In this document: positions 37,332-46,377 of the stretch, one piece after another
Layout of the letters: the number at the start of each line of letters is the position of its first letter
How positions within the stretch are numbered: the stretch's first letter is position 1
The notes under the pieces: generated by a model
The model's input: only the letters and a program-made list of their open reading frames with translations
Told to the model about the DNA's origin: nothing
Database searches by the model: none
Assembly: GCA_963769745.1 (NCBI GenBank)
Contig: CAVYNB010000003.1
Coordinates: forward strand, 1-64,000
Direction: 5' to 3'
DNA length: 64,000 nt
Origin: JALORV01 sp963769745
GTDB taxonomy: Bacteria > Pseudomonadota > Gammaproteobacteria > Burkholderiales > Burkholderiaceae_F
Made by a program: the position numbers and the translations under genes

Positions 37332-38387
37332 ATGGTCCCTTCAGCCTCTCCCGACTCCTCTTCCGACTCCATGCCCGCCGCCCTCGACGCGCGCCGCGAC
37401 CAGGTGATCGCGTGGCTGCAGACGCTGGCGTCGCGCCACGCGATAGAGCCGGATTCCCTGCAGCCCGCTTCGGCCGATGCGAGCTTTCGCCGCTACTTCC
37501 GTGTACAGGCGGGCGCGGGCTCCTTGATCGTGATGGACGCGCCGCCCGACAAGGAAGACGTGCGTCCCTTCGTACACGTCGCCGGGCTGCTGCGCGCCGC
37601 GGGGCTGAACGCACCGGAGGTGATCGAAGCCGACGAGCAGCAGGGCCTGCTGCTGCTGAGCGATCTTGGCCAGGACACCTATCTGAACGTGCTCGACGAA
37701 CGCAATGCCCCGGGCCTGTTTTCGGATGCGATCGATGCCCTGGTGCGATGGCAGCAGGCGACGCGGCCGGGGGTACTTCCGCCTTATGACGAGTCGCTGC
37801 TGCGGCGCGAGCTGCAGCTCTTCCCGGACTGGTATGTCGCGCGCCACCTCCAGCATGAGCTGACGGACGCGCAGCGCGAGGGCCTCGCGCTGATGTTTGA
37901 TCGTATCGTCGCGGCGAATCTGGCGCAGCCCGTGGTGTACGTGCATCGCGACTACATGCCGCGCAACCTGATGATCGCAGCACCGAATCCCGGCATTCTC
38001 GACTTCCAGGATGCCGTGATCGGGCCGGTGTCGTATGACGTGGCATCCCTGTTTCGCGATGCCTTCATCAGCTGGGACGAGGAACGAGTGATCGACTGGA
38101 CGATCCGCTACTGGGAGCGCGCGCGTCGCGCCGGCCTGCCGGTCGGTACCGACTTCGGAGCCTTCTGGCGCGACTTCGAGTGGATGGGCCTGCAGCGACA
38201 CCTCAAGGTGCTCGGCATCTTCGCGCGCATCAACTACCGCGACGGCAAGCCGCACTATCTGGCGGACACACCACGCTTTGTCGGCTACGTGCGCGCAGTC
38301 ACGCGCCGTTACGATGAACTCGCGCCGCTGGCGCGATTGCTCGACGAACTGGAAGGCGTGGCGGCGAGGGTCGGGTACACATTTTAG
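37332..38387 (+). CDS. amgK: N-acetylmuramate/N-acetylglucosamine kinase (AmgK-type phosphotransferase)
   Basis: Aminoglycoside-phosphotransferase-fold kinase that phosphorylates MurNAc and GlcNAc at the anomeric position in the peptidoglycan recycling shortcut to UDP-MurNAc, which bypasses MurA. The 351 residues include the catalytic loop VHRDYMPRNL with D207 and N212, and the metal-binding ILDFQDA with D224. ATG 37332 is used; ATG 37371 is an alternative. It is divergent from lptD across 130 bp and is followed by murU, its known functional partner. Confidence 0.9.
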   Translation: MVPSASPDSSSDSMPAALDARRDQVIAWLQTLASRHAIEPDSLQPASADASFRRYFRVQAGAGSLIVMDAPPDKEDVRPFVHVAGLLRAAGLNAPEVIEADEQQGLLLLSDLGQDTYLNVLDERNAPGLFSDAIDALVRWQQATRPGVLPPYDESLLRRELQLFPDWYVARHLQHELTDAQREGLALMFDRIVAANLAQPVVYVHRDYMPRNLMIAAPNPGILDFQDAVIGPVSYDVASLFRDAFISWDEERVIDWTIRYWERARRAGLPVGTDFGAFWRDFEWMGLQRHLKVLGIFARINYRDGKPHYLADTPRFVGYVRAVTRRYDELAPLARLLDELEGVAARVGYTF

Positions 38388-38388
38388 T

Positions 38389-38435
38389 CGGCCCATGTGT
38401 ACGCATCGCTTCGCGATGCACGTGCACATGGGCCG
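38389..38435 (+). repeat. long imperfect hairpin between amgK and murU
   Basis: CGGCCCATGTG (38389-38399) pairs with CACATGGGCCG (38425-38435), and the inner GCATCG pairs with CGATGC around a CTTCG loop, with an asymmetric internal loop between the two stems. It starts one base after the amgK stop. There is no T-run, so it is not a standard intrinsic terminator; RNA processing or a REP-like repeat are alternatives. Confidence 0.6.
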
Positions 38436-38537
38436 GGAAGATCGGCGAGTCGGGCTTCGGAGCGGCCGTGCGCCCGACTCGAGGACAAATGCAGGCTGTC
38501 TGCTTTGCAGCCTGTCACAGGACTTGAGGCGGATGAC

Positions 38538-39248
38538 GTGCGCGCACTGATACTGGCTGCGGGACGCGGAGAGCGGATGCGGCCGCTGACGGATGACGTG
38601 CCCAAGCCGCTGCTGATGGCCGGAGGTCGTCGCCTGATCGAATGGCAACTCGACCGGCTTGCACGCGCCGGCATCCGCGACATCGTCGTCAACGTTGCGC
38701 ACCTGCCGGAGCAGTTCGAGGCGGTCCTGGGAACGGGCGAAGGCTACGGTGTCACGCTCTCCCTTTCGCGCGAGGGCGGGCAGGCGGACGATGCACTGGA
38801 GACCCTGGGCGGGATCGTGCGCGCGTTACCACTTCTCGGCGGAACGCCGTTCGTGGTGGTCAGCGGCGACATCGTGACGGACTTCGACTATGCGACATTG
38901 CAGGAGCCGGCCGCAGCAATCGCTGCCGGTGCTGCAGACGCTCACCTGGTTCTCGTCGACAACCCCGTGTTCCACCTGCACGGCGACATGGGCTGTGTCG
39001 ACGGCCGCATCGATCCTGATGCGGCCCGGCGTCTGACCTACGCGAACATCGGCGTATTCGCGCCGCGCCTGTTCGATGGCCTGCAGCCGGTGCGTGCGCG
39101 CCTCTTTCCCTGGCTCTACGCAGCGGCCCGCGCGGGGCGCGTGACGGGCGAGCACTTCCGCGGACGCTGGTACAACGTCGGGACGCCGGCCGAGCTGGCC
39201 CGCCTCGATGTGGACCTGCGAACGGTCGGCCTCGAGCCGTCGCCCTAA
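38538..39248 (+). CDS. murU: N-acetylmuramate alpha-1-phosphate uridylyltransferase
   Basis: Nucleotidyltransferase that makes UDP-MurNAc from MurNAc-1-P, completing the AmgK/MurU recycling route. I start at GTG 38538 because the family N-terminus is RALILAAGRGERMRPLTDD; the open frame upstream runs through the hairpin and has no homology. The 236 residues include VPKPLL, VVVSGDIVTDFDY and the product-loop RWYNVGTPAEL. The next gene starts 15 bases downstream. Confidence 0.91.
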   Translation: MRALILAAGRGERMRPLTDDVPKPLLMAGGRRLIEWQLDRLARAGIRDIVVNVAHLPEQFEAVLGTGEGYGVTLSLSREGGQADDALETLGGIVRALPLLGGTPFVVVSGDIVTDFDYATLQEPAAAIAAGAADAHLVLVDNPVFHLHGDMGCVDGRIDPDAARRLTYANIGVFAPRLFDGLQPVRARLFPWLYAAARAGRVTGEHFRGRWYNVGTPAELARLDVDLRTVGLEPSP

Positions 39249-39263
39249 AACCGTCGCTCTAAG

Positions 39264-40424
39264 ATGGTGACTGACATGTCGCGCCTGTCCGTAATGATCG
39301 TCGGTGGTGGACCTGTCGGTCTCACGCTCGCGCTGCTGCTGGCGCGCGTGCAGATTCACAGCGAGGTCCTCGATGCGCGCACGCTGGAGGCCGCGCGCGC
39401 CGACCGGCGCCTGCTGGCGCTGTCGCGCGGTTCTGTCGAACTGCTCGATCCGGTGGTTTCGCTGCCCTCGTCGGTGACGGCTCCGATACGCACCGTAGTG
39501 GTGTCGTCCGCGGGCGAGTTCGGTCGCGTGGAGATCGGCGCCGGTGAGCTCGGACCTCGCCCGCTCGGCCTGACCGTGCGCTATGGCGACGTACTCGCGC
39601 CGCTCGCCGCTGCCTGTGCGGGCAACCCGTTCATCCAGATCACGCGACCCCTGCGCGTGACGGATGTCCGCCAGCATTCCGGGAAGGTGGTTGTGCGTCT
39701 GGACGATGGCAGCGAACGCGAAGCGCCGATCCTCGTCAATGCTGAAGGCACGGCGGGCTCACTTTCAGGCGAACCCGCGCAGGTGGCACTTGTCTGCGAT
39801 GTAGTCGTCCAGGGACCCGAGTCGGGCACCGCTTACGAGCGCTTCACACGCGACGGACCGCTGGCGTTGCTGCCGTGCCCCGGCGTGCCGTCGGGCCTGG
39901 GGCGCTCGATGGCTATGGTGTGGTGCATGCCGCCCGGTGTCGCCGCGCGTCGCCTGGCGCTGGATGACGGAGCCTTCGCACAGGAACTGCAGCGGGCTTT
40001 TGGAGCACGCAACGGCACGATCCTTCACCTCGGCCCACGTGCTTCGTACCCGCTGCATCAACAGTCACGGGCTGCGCTGCGCGAGCATCGGATCGTGTTC
40101 GTCGGCAACGCGGCGCAGACGCTGCATCCGGTCGCGGGGCAGGGCCTGAACCTTGGCCTGCGCGATGCTGCGCAGCTCGCCGGGCAACTTGCGCGCGCGC
40201 AGGTCGAGCGGCGCGACCCGGCCACGGTGCTCGCCGACTACGAGCGGGTGCGGCGCGCGGACCGGGCTGCAATACTCGCGCTCACGCGCAATGCGCCGCA
40301 ACTCTTCGCGACGCGCGCCTTGCCGATTGCACTCGGCCGCTCCGTCGCGTTGGCAGCACTCAGTGCGGTGCCGGCCCTGCGGCAGCAGTTCGCCCGCCTG
40401 CTGATGTTCGGCGTGCGCACATGA
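39264..40424 (+). CDS. UbiH/UbiF/VisC-family FAD-dependent hydroxylase
   Basis: FAD monooxygenase of the ubiquinone-hydroxylase family, 386 residues. The N-terminal dinucleotide fold is VMIVGGGPVGLTLALLLA (GGGPVG at 14-19), and the second FAD motif reads GNAAQTLHPVAGQGLNLGLRD. These are shared by UbiH, UbiF, UbiI and related enzymes, so the ring position hydroxylated cannot be told by eye. ATG 39264 or ATG 39276 may start translation. Genome position upstream of dusB-fis-purH matches the ubiH-like gene of many betaproteobacteria. Confidence 0.85.
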   Translation: MVTDMSRLSVMIVGGGPVGLTLALLLARVQIHSEVLDARTLEAARADRRLLALSRGSVELLDPVVSLPSSVTAPIRTVVVSSAGEFGRVEIGAGELGPRPLGLTVRYGDVLAPLAAACAGNPFIQITRPLRVTDVRQHSGKVVVRLDDGSEREAPILVNAEGTAGSLSGEPAQVALVCDVVVQGPESGTAYERFTRDGPLALLPCPGVPSGLGRSMAMVWCMPPGVAARRLALDDGAFAQELQRAFGARNGTILHLGPRASYPLHQQSRAALREHRIVFVGNAAQTLHPVAGQGLNLGLRDAAQLAGQLARAQVERRDPATVLADYERVRRADRAAILALTRNAPQLFATRALPIALGRSVALAALSAVPALRQQFARLLMFGVRT

Positions 40425-40453
40425 TTCGATGACGGCACGGCCTGCCGCTTCGC

Positions 40454-40459
40454 TACAAT
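40454..40459 (+). promoter_or_regulatory. possible -10 element for dusB-fis-purH
   Basis: TACAAT lies 26 bases upstream of the dusB GTG in the only gap of this gene run. I see no good -35 at 16-18 bases, so this is a tentative sigma-70 -10 only. Confidence 0.3.
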
Positions 40460-40484
40460 TCGCGCCCTCCGTTGTCACCCCGTC

Positions 40485-41510
40485 GTGCCCACCTTCCTCC
40501 CGCTGATGCGCATCGGTCCTTTCGAATTGCCGAACAACGTGTTCGTCGCGCCGATGGCCGGCGTCACCGACCGGCCCTTCCGGCAGCTCTGCAAGGCATT
40601 GGGCGCGGGCCACGCGATCTCCGAAATGGCGGCATCGAACCCGCGCCTGTGGGCCAGCGAGAAGACGATGCGCCGCCTCGATCACGTCGGCGAACGCGCT
40701 CCGGTTGCGGTGCAGCTGGCGGGCGCCGATCCCGCGATGCTCGCCGAGGCGGCGCGTTTCAATGTCGATCGTGGCGCTCAGATCATCGATATCAACATGG
40801 GCTGCCCGGCGAAGAAGGTCTGCAATGTCGCGTGCGGTTCTGCACTGCTGCGCGATGTCGACAGGGTGGCGCGCATACTCGATGCAGTCGTCGGGGCAGT
40901 CGATGTTCCGGTGACTCTGAAGTACCGCACCGGCTGGGACCCGCAGCAACGCAACGCGGTGGAGATTGCCCGCCTGGCTGAATCCCGCGGCGTGGCGGCA
41001 CTGACGTTGCACGGGCGTACGCGTGCCTGCGGTTTCCGCGGCGATGCCGAGTACGAGACGATTCGTGCGGTGAAGCAGGCGGTACGCATCCCCGTGGTGG
41101 CCAATGGCGACGTCGACAGTCCGCAGAAGGCGCGCCGCGTGCTGGACGTCACCGGGGCAGACGCGGTGATGATCGGCCGTGCTGCGCAGGGACGGCCCTG
41201 GATCTTCCGCGAGGTGACCCACTTCCTCGCCACAGGAAACACGCTCCCATCTCCCCGCGTGGACGAGGTCCGCGAGCTGCTGACTTCGCATCTCGACGAC
41301 CACTATCGTTTCTATGGCGCCGGGCTTGGCGTGCGCACGGCGCGCAAGCACATCATCTGGTACACGCGCGATCTCGTCGGCGGGCGTGACTTCTGCGACA
41401 CGATGAACGTCATCGACGATTGCGATGGGCAGCAACGCGCGGTCGACACCTTTCTCCGCCGCCACGGCGAGCAGCACGCGCGGCTCGCCTACGCCCCGGT
41501 ACTTCATTGA
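40485..41510 (+). CDS. dusB: tRNA-dihydrouridine synthase B
   Basis: FMN enzyme that reduces uridine to dihydrouridine in the tRNA D-loop. The GTG at 40485 gives 341 residues; ATG 40506 (RIGPFELPNN) is an alternative start nearer the conserved core. FVAPMAGVTDRPFR is the FMN-binding N-terminus, and DINMGCPAKKVC carries the catalytic C107. GADAVMIGRAAQGRPWIF binds the FMN phosphate. fis follows nine bases later, the conserved dusB-fis operon. Confidence 0.95.
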   Translation: MPTFLPLMRIGPFELPNNVFVAPMAGVTDRPFRQLCKALGAGHAISEMAASNPRLWASEKTMRRLDHVGERAPVAVQLAGADPAMLAEAARFNVDRGAQIIDINMGCPAKKVCNVACGSALLRDVDRVARILDAVVGAVDVPVTLKYRTGWDPQQRNAVEIARLAESRGVAALTLHGRTRACGFRGDAEYETIRAVKQAVRIPVVANGDVDSPQKARRVLDVTGADAVMIGRAAQGRPWIFREVTHFLATGNTLPSPRVDEVRELLTSHLDDHYRFYGAGLGVRTARKHIIWYTRDLVGGRDFCDTMNVIDDCDGQQRAVDTFLRRHGEQHARLAYAPVLH

Positions 41511-41519
41511 GGAAATAGC

Positions 41520-41807
41520 GTGGCCAAGGCATCCGTCAAGGCTGGTACGGCGACCGAGCGCGCCAGCCGCGCGCGCAGCGGCGAAACGCTCGAACAGTGC
41601 GTATTGCGCAGCCTGGAGCAGTATTTCGAGGACCTCGGCGGCGCGCGTCCGCATGCCCTGTTCGAAATGGTGACGACGGCGATTGAGCGGCCGCTGCTGC
41701 AATTTGCGATGTCGCGCAGCGCCGGTAACCAGTCCGCAGCGGCCGAACTGCTGGGGATCAATCGCAATACGCTGCGTAAGAAGCTGCAGCAGCACAAGCT
41801 GGCCTGA
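41520..41807 (+). CDS. fis: DNA-binding protein Fis
   Basis: Nucleoid-associated factor that bends DNA and activates rRNA and tRNA promoters. The GTG at 41520 gives 95 residues. The C-terminal helix-turn-helix is typical: GNQSAAAELLGINRNTLRKK. The N-terminal arm is longer and richer in Ala/Arg than in E. coli Fis, as in other betaproteobacteria. It overlaps nothing and is 27 bases upstream of purH. Confidence 0.95.
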   Translation: MAKASVKAGTATERASRARSGETLEQCVLRSLEQYFEDLGGARPHALFEMVTTAIERPLLQFAMSRSAGNQSAAAELLGINRNTLRKKLQQHKLA

Positions 41808-41834
41808 ACCGGCAGCGGCGGGGAGGCCGCAACC

Positions 41835-43388
41835 ATGACCAAGCAGGCGCTGATCAGCGTCTCGGACAAGGACGGCATTGTCGAGTTCGCGCGCGCCCTC
41901 GCCGGAATGGGATATCGCATCCTGTCGACCGGCGGTACCGCGCGGCTGCTCGCCGACCACGGACTGCCGGTGACCGAAGTCGCCGACTACACGGGCTTCC
42001 CCGAGATCCTCGATGGCCGCGTCAAGACGCTGAACCCGCGCATCCATGCGGGCTTGCTCGCGCGCCGGCCCGATGCCGCGCACATGCAGGCGCTCGCGCA
42101 GCATGCAATCGATCCGATCGACATCCTGGTCGTGAACCTGTACCCCTTCGAGAAGACGGTGGCGCGTGCGGACTGCAGCTTCGACGACGCCATCGAGAAC
42201 ATCGACATCGGCGGGCCGGCCATGCTGCGGGCGGCGGCGAAGAACCACGAGAGCGTGGCCGCGGTCGTCGATCCCGGCGACTACGCCGGCGTGCTGGAGG
42301 AACTCCGGTCGACGAACGCGGTGAGCGCGACGACACGCCTCGAACTTGCGAAAAAGGTGTTCGCGCACACCGCACGCTACGACGGCATGATCGCCAACTA
42401 CCTGACGGCGCTGGATGGCGCACAGGAGCGCGGCGTGTTTCCCGACGTGCTGACGCGGCAGTGGGTCAAAGTGCAGCAGATGCGCTATGGCGAAAATCCG
42501 CATCAGCAGGCCGCGTTCTATCGCGAGCGCGTTGTCGCCCCCGGGCTGCTCGCCGGGTACGCGCAGTTGCAGGGCAAGGAACTCTCGTACAACAACATCG
42601 CCGACGCTGACGCGGCGTGGGAATGCGTGCGCAGCTTCGCGGAGTGCGCCTGCGTGATCATCAAGCACGCCAATCCCTGCGGCGTTGCGCTGGGAGCGTC
42701 GCCTTCCGAGGCCTACGCCAAGGCCTTCAAGACCGATCCGACCTCAGCCTTTGGCGGCATCATCGCCTTCAATCGGCCGCTCGATGGGGTTGCTGCTCAA
42801 GCCATTGCCAAGCAGTTCGTCGAAGTGGTCATCGCCCCGGCGTTCGACCCCGCGGCGCGCGAGGTGTTTTCCGCCAAGCAGAACGTCCGCCTGCTGACGG
42901 TGGCACTGGGCGCCGCGCACAATGATTTCGACTTCAAGCGGGTCGGCGGCGGACTGCTGGTGCAGTCGCCGGATCTGCACACGATCGAGGCGTCGGATCT
43001 GAAGGTCGTCACGGCCAAGGCGCCGACGGCCGGCCAGCTGGCAGACCTGCTGTTTGCCTGGCGCGTGGCCAAGTTCGTGAAGTCCAACACGATCGTCTTT
43101 GCGCACGACGGCATGACGCTCGGTGTCGGCGCCGGCCAGATGTCGCGCATCGACTCGGCGCGCATCGCATCGATCAAGGCGAAGGAAGCAGGCCTGTCAC
43201 TGGCAGGCTCCGCAGCCGCTTCGGACGCGTTCTTCCCGTTCCGTGATGGCCTCGATGTGGTCGTCGACGCCGGCGCCACCTGCGTGATCCAGCCGGGCGG
43301 CAGCATGCGCGATGAGGAAGTCATCGCGGCAGCTAACGAGCGGGGCGTGGCGATGGTGTTCACCGGAGTGAGGCACTTCAGGCACTGA
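41835..43388 (+). CDS. purH: bifunctional AICAR formyltransferase/IMP cyclohydrolase
   Basis: Catalyses the last two steps of de novo IMP synthesis. The ATG at 41835 follows GGGGAGG. The 517 residues hold the N-terminal IMP cyclohydrolase (MGS-like) domain, with ILSTGGTARLL and the GRVKTLNPRIHAGLLAR motif, and the C-terminal transformylase domain with IIKHANPCGVA (catalytic Lys-His) and the final QPGGSMRDEEVI. It is the last gene of the dusB-fis-purH unit before a large palindromic element. Confidence 0.97.
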   Translation: MTKQALISVSDKDGIVEFARALAGMGYRILSTGGTARLLADHGLPVTEVADYTGFPEILDGRVKTLNPRIHAGLLARRPDAAHMQALAQHAIDPIDILVVNLYPFEKTVARADCSFDDAIENIDIGGPAMLRAAAKNHESVAAVVDPGDYAGVLEELRSTNAVSATTRLELAKKVFAHTARYDGMIANYLTALDGAQERGVFPDVLTRQWVKVQQMRYGENPHQQAAFYRERVVAPGLLAGYAQLQGKELSYNNIADADAAWECVRSFAECACVIIKHANPCGVALGASPSEAYAKAFKTDPTSAFGGIIAFNRPLDGVAAQAIAKQFVEVVIAPAFDPAAREVFSAKQNVRLLTVALGAAHNDFDFKRVGGGLLVQSPDLHTIEASDLKVVTAKAPTAGQLADLLFAWRVAKFVKSNTIVFAHDGMTLGVGAGQMSRIDSARIASIKAKEAGLSLAGSAAASDAFFPFRDGLDVVVDAGATCVIQPGGSMRDEEVIAAANERGVAMVFTGVRHFRH

Positions 43389-43466
43389 GGCGCGCTGCAT
43401 GCGCTCTGGGCGCTTCGCGACCAGCACTTTCCTCATCCACGCTTGCGCTTCAGGGCCGCGCGGCCC

Positions 43467-43904
43467 GTTACTTTCTTTGTCTTGGCAAAGAAAGTCACCA
43501 AAGAAAGCCGCGCCTGCGAAGGCGCCCCTGCGGGGTGCCCTGTGCTGCTCGGGGTCGCGGGCGGGCCTGCAAACTCGCTCCCTGCGGTCGCTCAGACAGG
43601 CAGGCCCGTCAACGACTCCCGCGCCGCCCTGCACCGCGCGGCGCCTTCGGCGGCATTCACCACCGTCGCGGACGTCCTGTGACGGCACGGCGCGGGTTGT
43701 CGATGCCGCTCGAGGACGCCGCGCAGCGCAGGGCGGCGCGGGAGTCCGTGCCGGGCTGCCTGTCTGAGCGAGCGCAGGGAGCGAGTTTCGCGCCCGGCCC
43801 GCTGACGCCCGAGCAGCGCAAGGGCAGCCGAGCGCAGCGCAGGCCGGCCTCGTGCGGTCGCGGCTTTCTTTGGTGACTTTCTTTGGCGAAGCAAAGAAAG
43901 TAAC
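43467..43904. repeat. 438-bp near-palindromic element between purH and ruvC
   Basis: The ends GTTACTTTCTTTG and CAAAGAAAGTAAC are exact inverted copies, and the similarity continues inward over most of both arms. Examples are GTCACCAAAGAAAGCCGCG with its complement near 43858, and ACTCGCTCCCTGCGGTCGCTCAGACAGGCA with its near complement around 43760. Each end is also a small hairpin itself. The centre is near 43680. I find no transposase or convincing gene inside. From memory, similar TTTCTTTGG-bounded elements occur in several Burkholderiales and Xanthomonadales, which suggests a MITE-like repeat. The remaining intergenic DNA, 43389-43466 and 43905-44011, holds nothing else that I recognise. 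Confidence 0.85.
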
Positions 43905-44011
43905 TCGCCGCCGGGCGACTCCTGGCTCGAGTCGTGGCACGGCGCAGGCGCTCGTACGCGCAGCGCGCGCGATCGCGCAAGCATGGACACCCTGCATGGC
44001 ACAATCCCCTC

Positions 44012-44591
44012 GTGCCCCCATCACTTCGAATCCTCGGCATCGACCCCGGCCTCAATCGCACGGGGTATGGCGTGATCGAGGTGAGCGGGTACGCGACTCT
44101 GGCCAGTTGCTGCAGGCGTGATCCGCGTGCCGCCCGGTGACCTGCACGAACGCCTCGGCACCATCCTGCGCGCGCTCGGCGACGTGATCCGCGACACGCG
44201 GCCGCATGTGGCGACGATCGAGAAGGTGTTCGTCAACGTGAATCCCCAGTCGACCCTGTTGCTCGGCCAGGCGCGCGGCGCGGCAATCTGCGCGGCGGTC
44301 GGGGAAGGCCTGGTCGTGCACGAGTACGCCGCGCTGCGGATCAAGCAGGCGGTCGTCGGCTTTGGCCAGGCCGACAAGAAACAGGTGCAGTTGATGGTGC
44401 AGCGCCTGCTCGCGCTCGACTCTGTCCCCGCGACCGATGCGGCGGACGCGCTTGCGTGCGCAATCTGCCACGCGCATTCACGCACGCTGCTGGCGGCGGT
44501 GACGCGCACGGGAGTCAGCGCGGCGCCGCGGCGAGGATCGGCCAGCGCCTCGCGGCGCGCCTGGGCGGCGCGGGCAGCGGGCGGCCGATGA
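44012..44591 (+). CDS. ruvC: crossover junction endodeoxyribonuclease RuvC, one frame break
   Basis: Holliday-junction resolvase. The GTG at 44012 begins PPSLRILGIDPGLNRTGYG, with the first catalytic Asp in GIDPG. One extra T near 44111-44114 (AGTTGCTGCAGG should be AGTTGCGCAGG) breaks the frame, after which VIRVPPGDLHERL continues. Catalytic acids follow in TIEKVFVNVNPQS and ATDAADALACAICH. The repaired 192 residues exceed E. coli RuvC through a basic, Ala/Arg-rich C-terminal tail. The stop overlaps ruvA by four bases. Confidence 0.93.
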
Positions 44592-45166
44592 TCGGTCGCC
44601 TCGAAGGCCGGCTGCTGGAAAAGAACCCGCCGACGCTGCTGGTCGATGTCGGGGGTGTCGGCTACGAAGTCGATGTGCCGATGAGCACCTTTTATCAGTT
44701 GCCGGCGATCTCCGAGCGAGTCGTGTTGCTGACGCACCTGGCTGTTCGCGAGGATGCACACCAGCTCTATGGGTTCGCCAGCGCAGATGAACGCATGGCG
44801 TTCCGCGAACTGATCAGGATTTCCGGCGTCGGTGCCCGCACCGCGCTGTCGGTGCTGTCCGGACTGTCCGTGACGGAACTGGCACAGGCGATCACGCTGC
44901 AGGAAAGCGGGCGCCTGACGCGCATCCCGGGCATCGGCAAGAAGACCGCCGAGCGCCTGCTGCTCGAGCTGAAGGGCAAGCTCGGCGCCGAGCTGGGTTC
45001 GTCTGTGTCGGCCATCGCCGGAGACAACAGCGCTGACGTGATGCGCGCGCTGCTGGCGCTGGGTTACAACGAGCGCGAGGCGAGCGCGGCGGTGCGACAG
45101 TTGCCTGCCGGCGCGGGCACCGCCGACGGCATACGCCTCGCCCTAAAATCACTGGCCAAAGGCTGA
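44588..45166 (+). CDS. ruvA: Holliday junction branch-migration protein RuvA
   Basis: Tetrameric junction-binding subunit of the RuvAB motor. The ATG at 44588 overlaps the ruvC stop. The 192 residues comprise the OB-fold N-terminal domain (IGRLEGRLLEKNPPTLLVDV), two helix-hairpin-helix motifs (ISGVGARTALSVLSGL and IPGIGKKTAERLLLELKGKL) and the C-terminal RuvB-interacting domain with LLALGYNEREASAA. Family length and order are normal. Confidence 0.96.
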   Translation: MIGRLEGRLLEKNPPTLLVDVGGVGYEVDVPMSTFYQLPAISERVVLLTHLAVREDAHQLYGFASADERMAFRELIRISGVGARTALSVLSGLSVTELAQAITLQESGRLTRIPGIGKKTAERLLLELKGKLGAELGSSVSAIAGDNSADVMRALLALGYNEREASAAVRQLPAGAGTADGIRLALKSLAKG

Positions 45167-45198
45167 AGCCACCATTGGCCACACGCACGGAGACGTCG

Positions 45199-46233
45199 TT
45201 GATCGAAGCAGAACGCCTGGTCGCTGGCAGCCCCGCGTCGCCGAACGAGGAAGCGATCGAGCGCGCGCTGCGACCGGGCTCGCTGGCCGAGTATGTCGGC
45301 CAGCCGAAGATCCGCGAGCAGCTCGACATCTTCATTACAGCAGCGCGCAACCGGGCCGAAGCGCTCGATCACGTGCTGCTGTTCGGCCCGCCGGGTCTCG
45401 GCAAGACGACGCTGGCGCACATCATCGCGCGCGAGATGGGCGTGAACCTGCGCCAGACATCCGGGCCGGTGCTGGAGCGGCCCGGCGACCTCGCCGCAAT
45501 GCTGACGAACCTCGAGAAGCACGACGTGCTTTTCATCGACGAGATCCATCGCCTGTCGCCGGTGGTCGAGGAGATCCTGTATCCGGCGCTGGAAGACTTC
45601 CAGATCGACATCATGATCGGCGAAGGCCCGGCGGCGCGCTCGATCAAGATCGACCTGCCGCCGTTCACGCTGGTCGGGGCCACGACCCGCGCCGGCATGC
45701 TCACCAACCCGCTGCGTGACCGGTTCGGCATCGTCGCGCGGCTGGAGTTCTATTCGACCGAGGAACTGACCTCGATCGTCACGCGCTCGTCGAGGCTGCT
45801 GAATGCCCGTGCCAGCGCGGAGGGCGCGCGCGAGATCGCCAGGCGTTCGCGCGGCACGCCGCGCGTGGCCAACCGGCTGCTGCGGCGTGTCCGTGACTTC
45901 GCAGAGGTCAAGGGCACTGGCGAGATCTCGGCCGACGTTGCCGATTTGGCGTTGGCCATGCTCGAAGTGGACCGGCTCGGGCTGGATGTCATGGACCGCA
46001 AGCTGCTGCTTGCGGTCATCGACAAGTTCGCGGGAGGGCCGGTCGGCATCGACAACCTCGCGGCGGCCGTCGGTGAAGAACGCGACACGCTGGAAGACGT
46101 CGTCGAGCCGTACCTGATCCAGCAGGGCATGCTGCAGCGGACTCCGCGGGGCCGGGTCGCGGCGTTGGCGGCGTACCGGCACTTCGAGCGGGTCGAGCCG
46201 CGGCAGGACGGCGGCGTAGGCGAGCTGCTCTAG
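45199..46233 (+). CDS. ruvB: Holliday junction DNA helicase RuvB
   Basis: AAA+ motor that drives branch migration with RuvA. I choose the TTG at 45199 (IEAERLVAGSPASPNEEAIE) because it matches the usual RuvB N-terminus and has GGAG seven bases upstream; an in-frame TTG at 45175 would add eight residues. The 344 residues contain Walker A FGPPGLGKTTLA, Walker B DVLFIDEIHRLS, GATTRAGMLTNPLRDRFG with the arginine finger, and a winged-helix C-terminus. It lies 32 bases after ruvA. Confidence 0.94.
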   Translation: MIEAERLVAGSPASPNEEAIERALRPGSLAEYVGQPKIREQLDIFITAARNRAEALDHVLLFGPPGLGKTTLAHIIAREMGVNLRQTSGPVLERPGDLAAMLTNLEKHDVLFIDEIHRLSPVVEEILYPALEDFQIDIMIGEGPAARSIKIDLPPFTLVGATTRAGMLTNPLRDRFGIVARLEFYSTEELTSIVTRSSRLLNARASAEGAREIARRSRGTPRVANRLLRRVRDFAEVKGTGEISADVADLALAMLEVDRLGLDVMDRKLLLAVIDKFAGGPVGIDNLAAAVGEERDTLEDVVEPYLIQQGMLQRTPRGRVAALAAYRHFERVEPRQDGGVGELL

Positions 46234-46309
46234 CCAAATCCTGACATTCGATGTCTGTTGCACCGCGGCGTGCTGCCTGCGGCACGCCTTTGCTCTAGAA
46301 TTCCGCGCT

Positions 46310-46339
46310 TTGCGAAAGCGCCGCGGTCAGCATTAGAAT
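46310..46339 (+). promoter_or_regulatory. probable sigma-70 promoter of the tonB operon
   Basis: TTGCGA (46310-46315) and TAGAAT (46334-46339) are separated by 18 bases and end 38 bases before the tonB ATG. Both hexamers are partial consensus matches (four and five of six). I see no Fur box-like repeat over them. Confidence 0.4.
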
Positions 46340-46377
46340 CGCGGGTTTTTCGCCGGGGCGAGCCCAGGAGGGGCGTC

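Noticed and set aside
40065..42668. 867-codon antisense open frame opposite the ubiH-like gene, dusB, fis and purH
   Set aside because: Same reasoning: a GC-driven shadow of four recognisable genes, with no ribosome site or motif.
43399..43876. Short open frames inside the purH-ruvC intergenic palindrome
   Set aside because: They read through both arms of an inverted repeat, have no ribosome site, and translate to Arg/Ala-rich nonsense on both strands.
46234..46377. Fur box upstream of tonB
   Set aside because: I looked for a GATAAT-type 19-bp inverted repeat over the promoter and found none; the receptors may not be iron-regulated.
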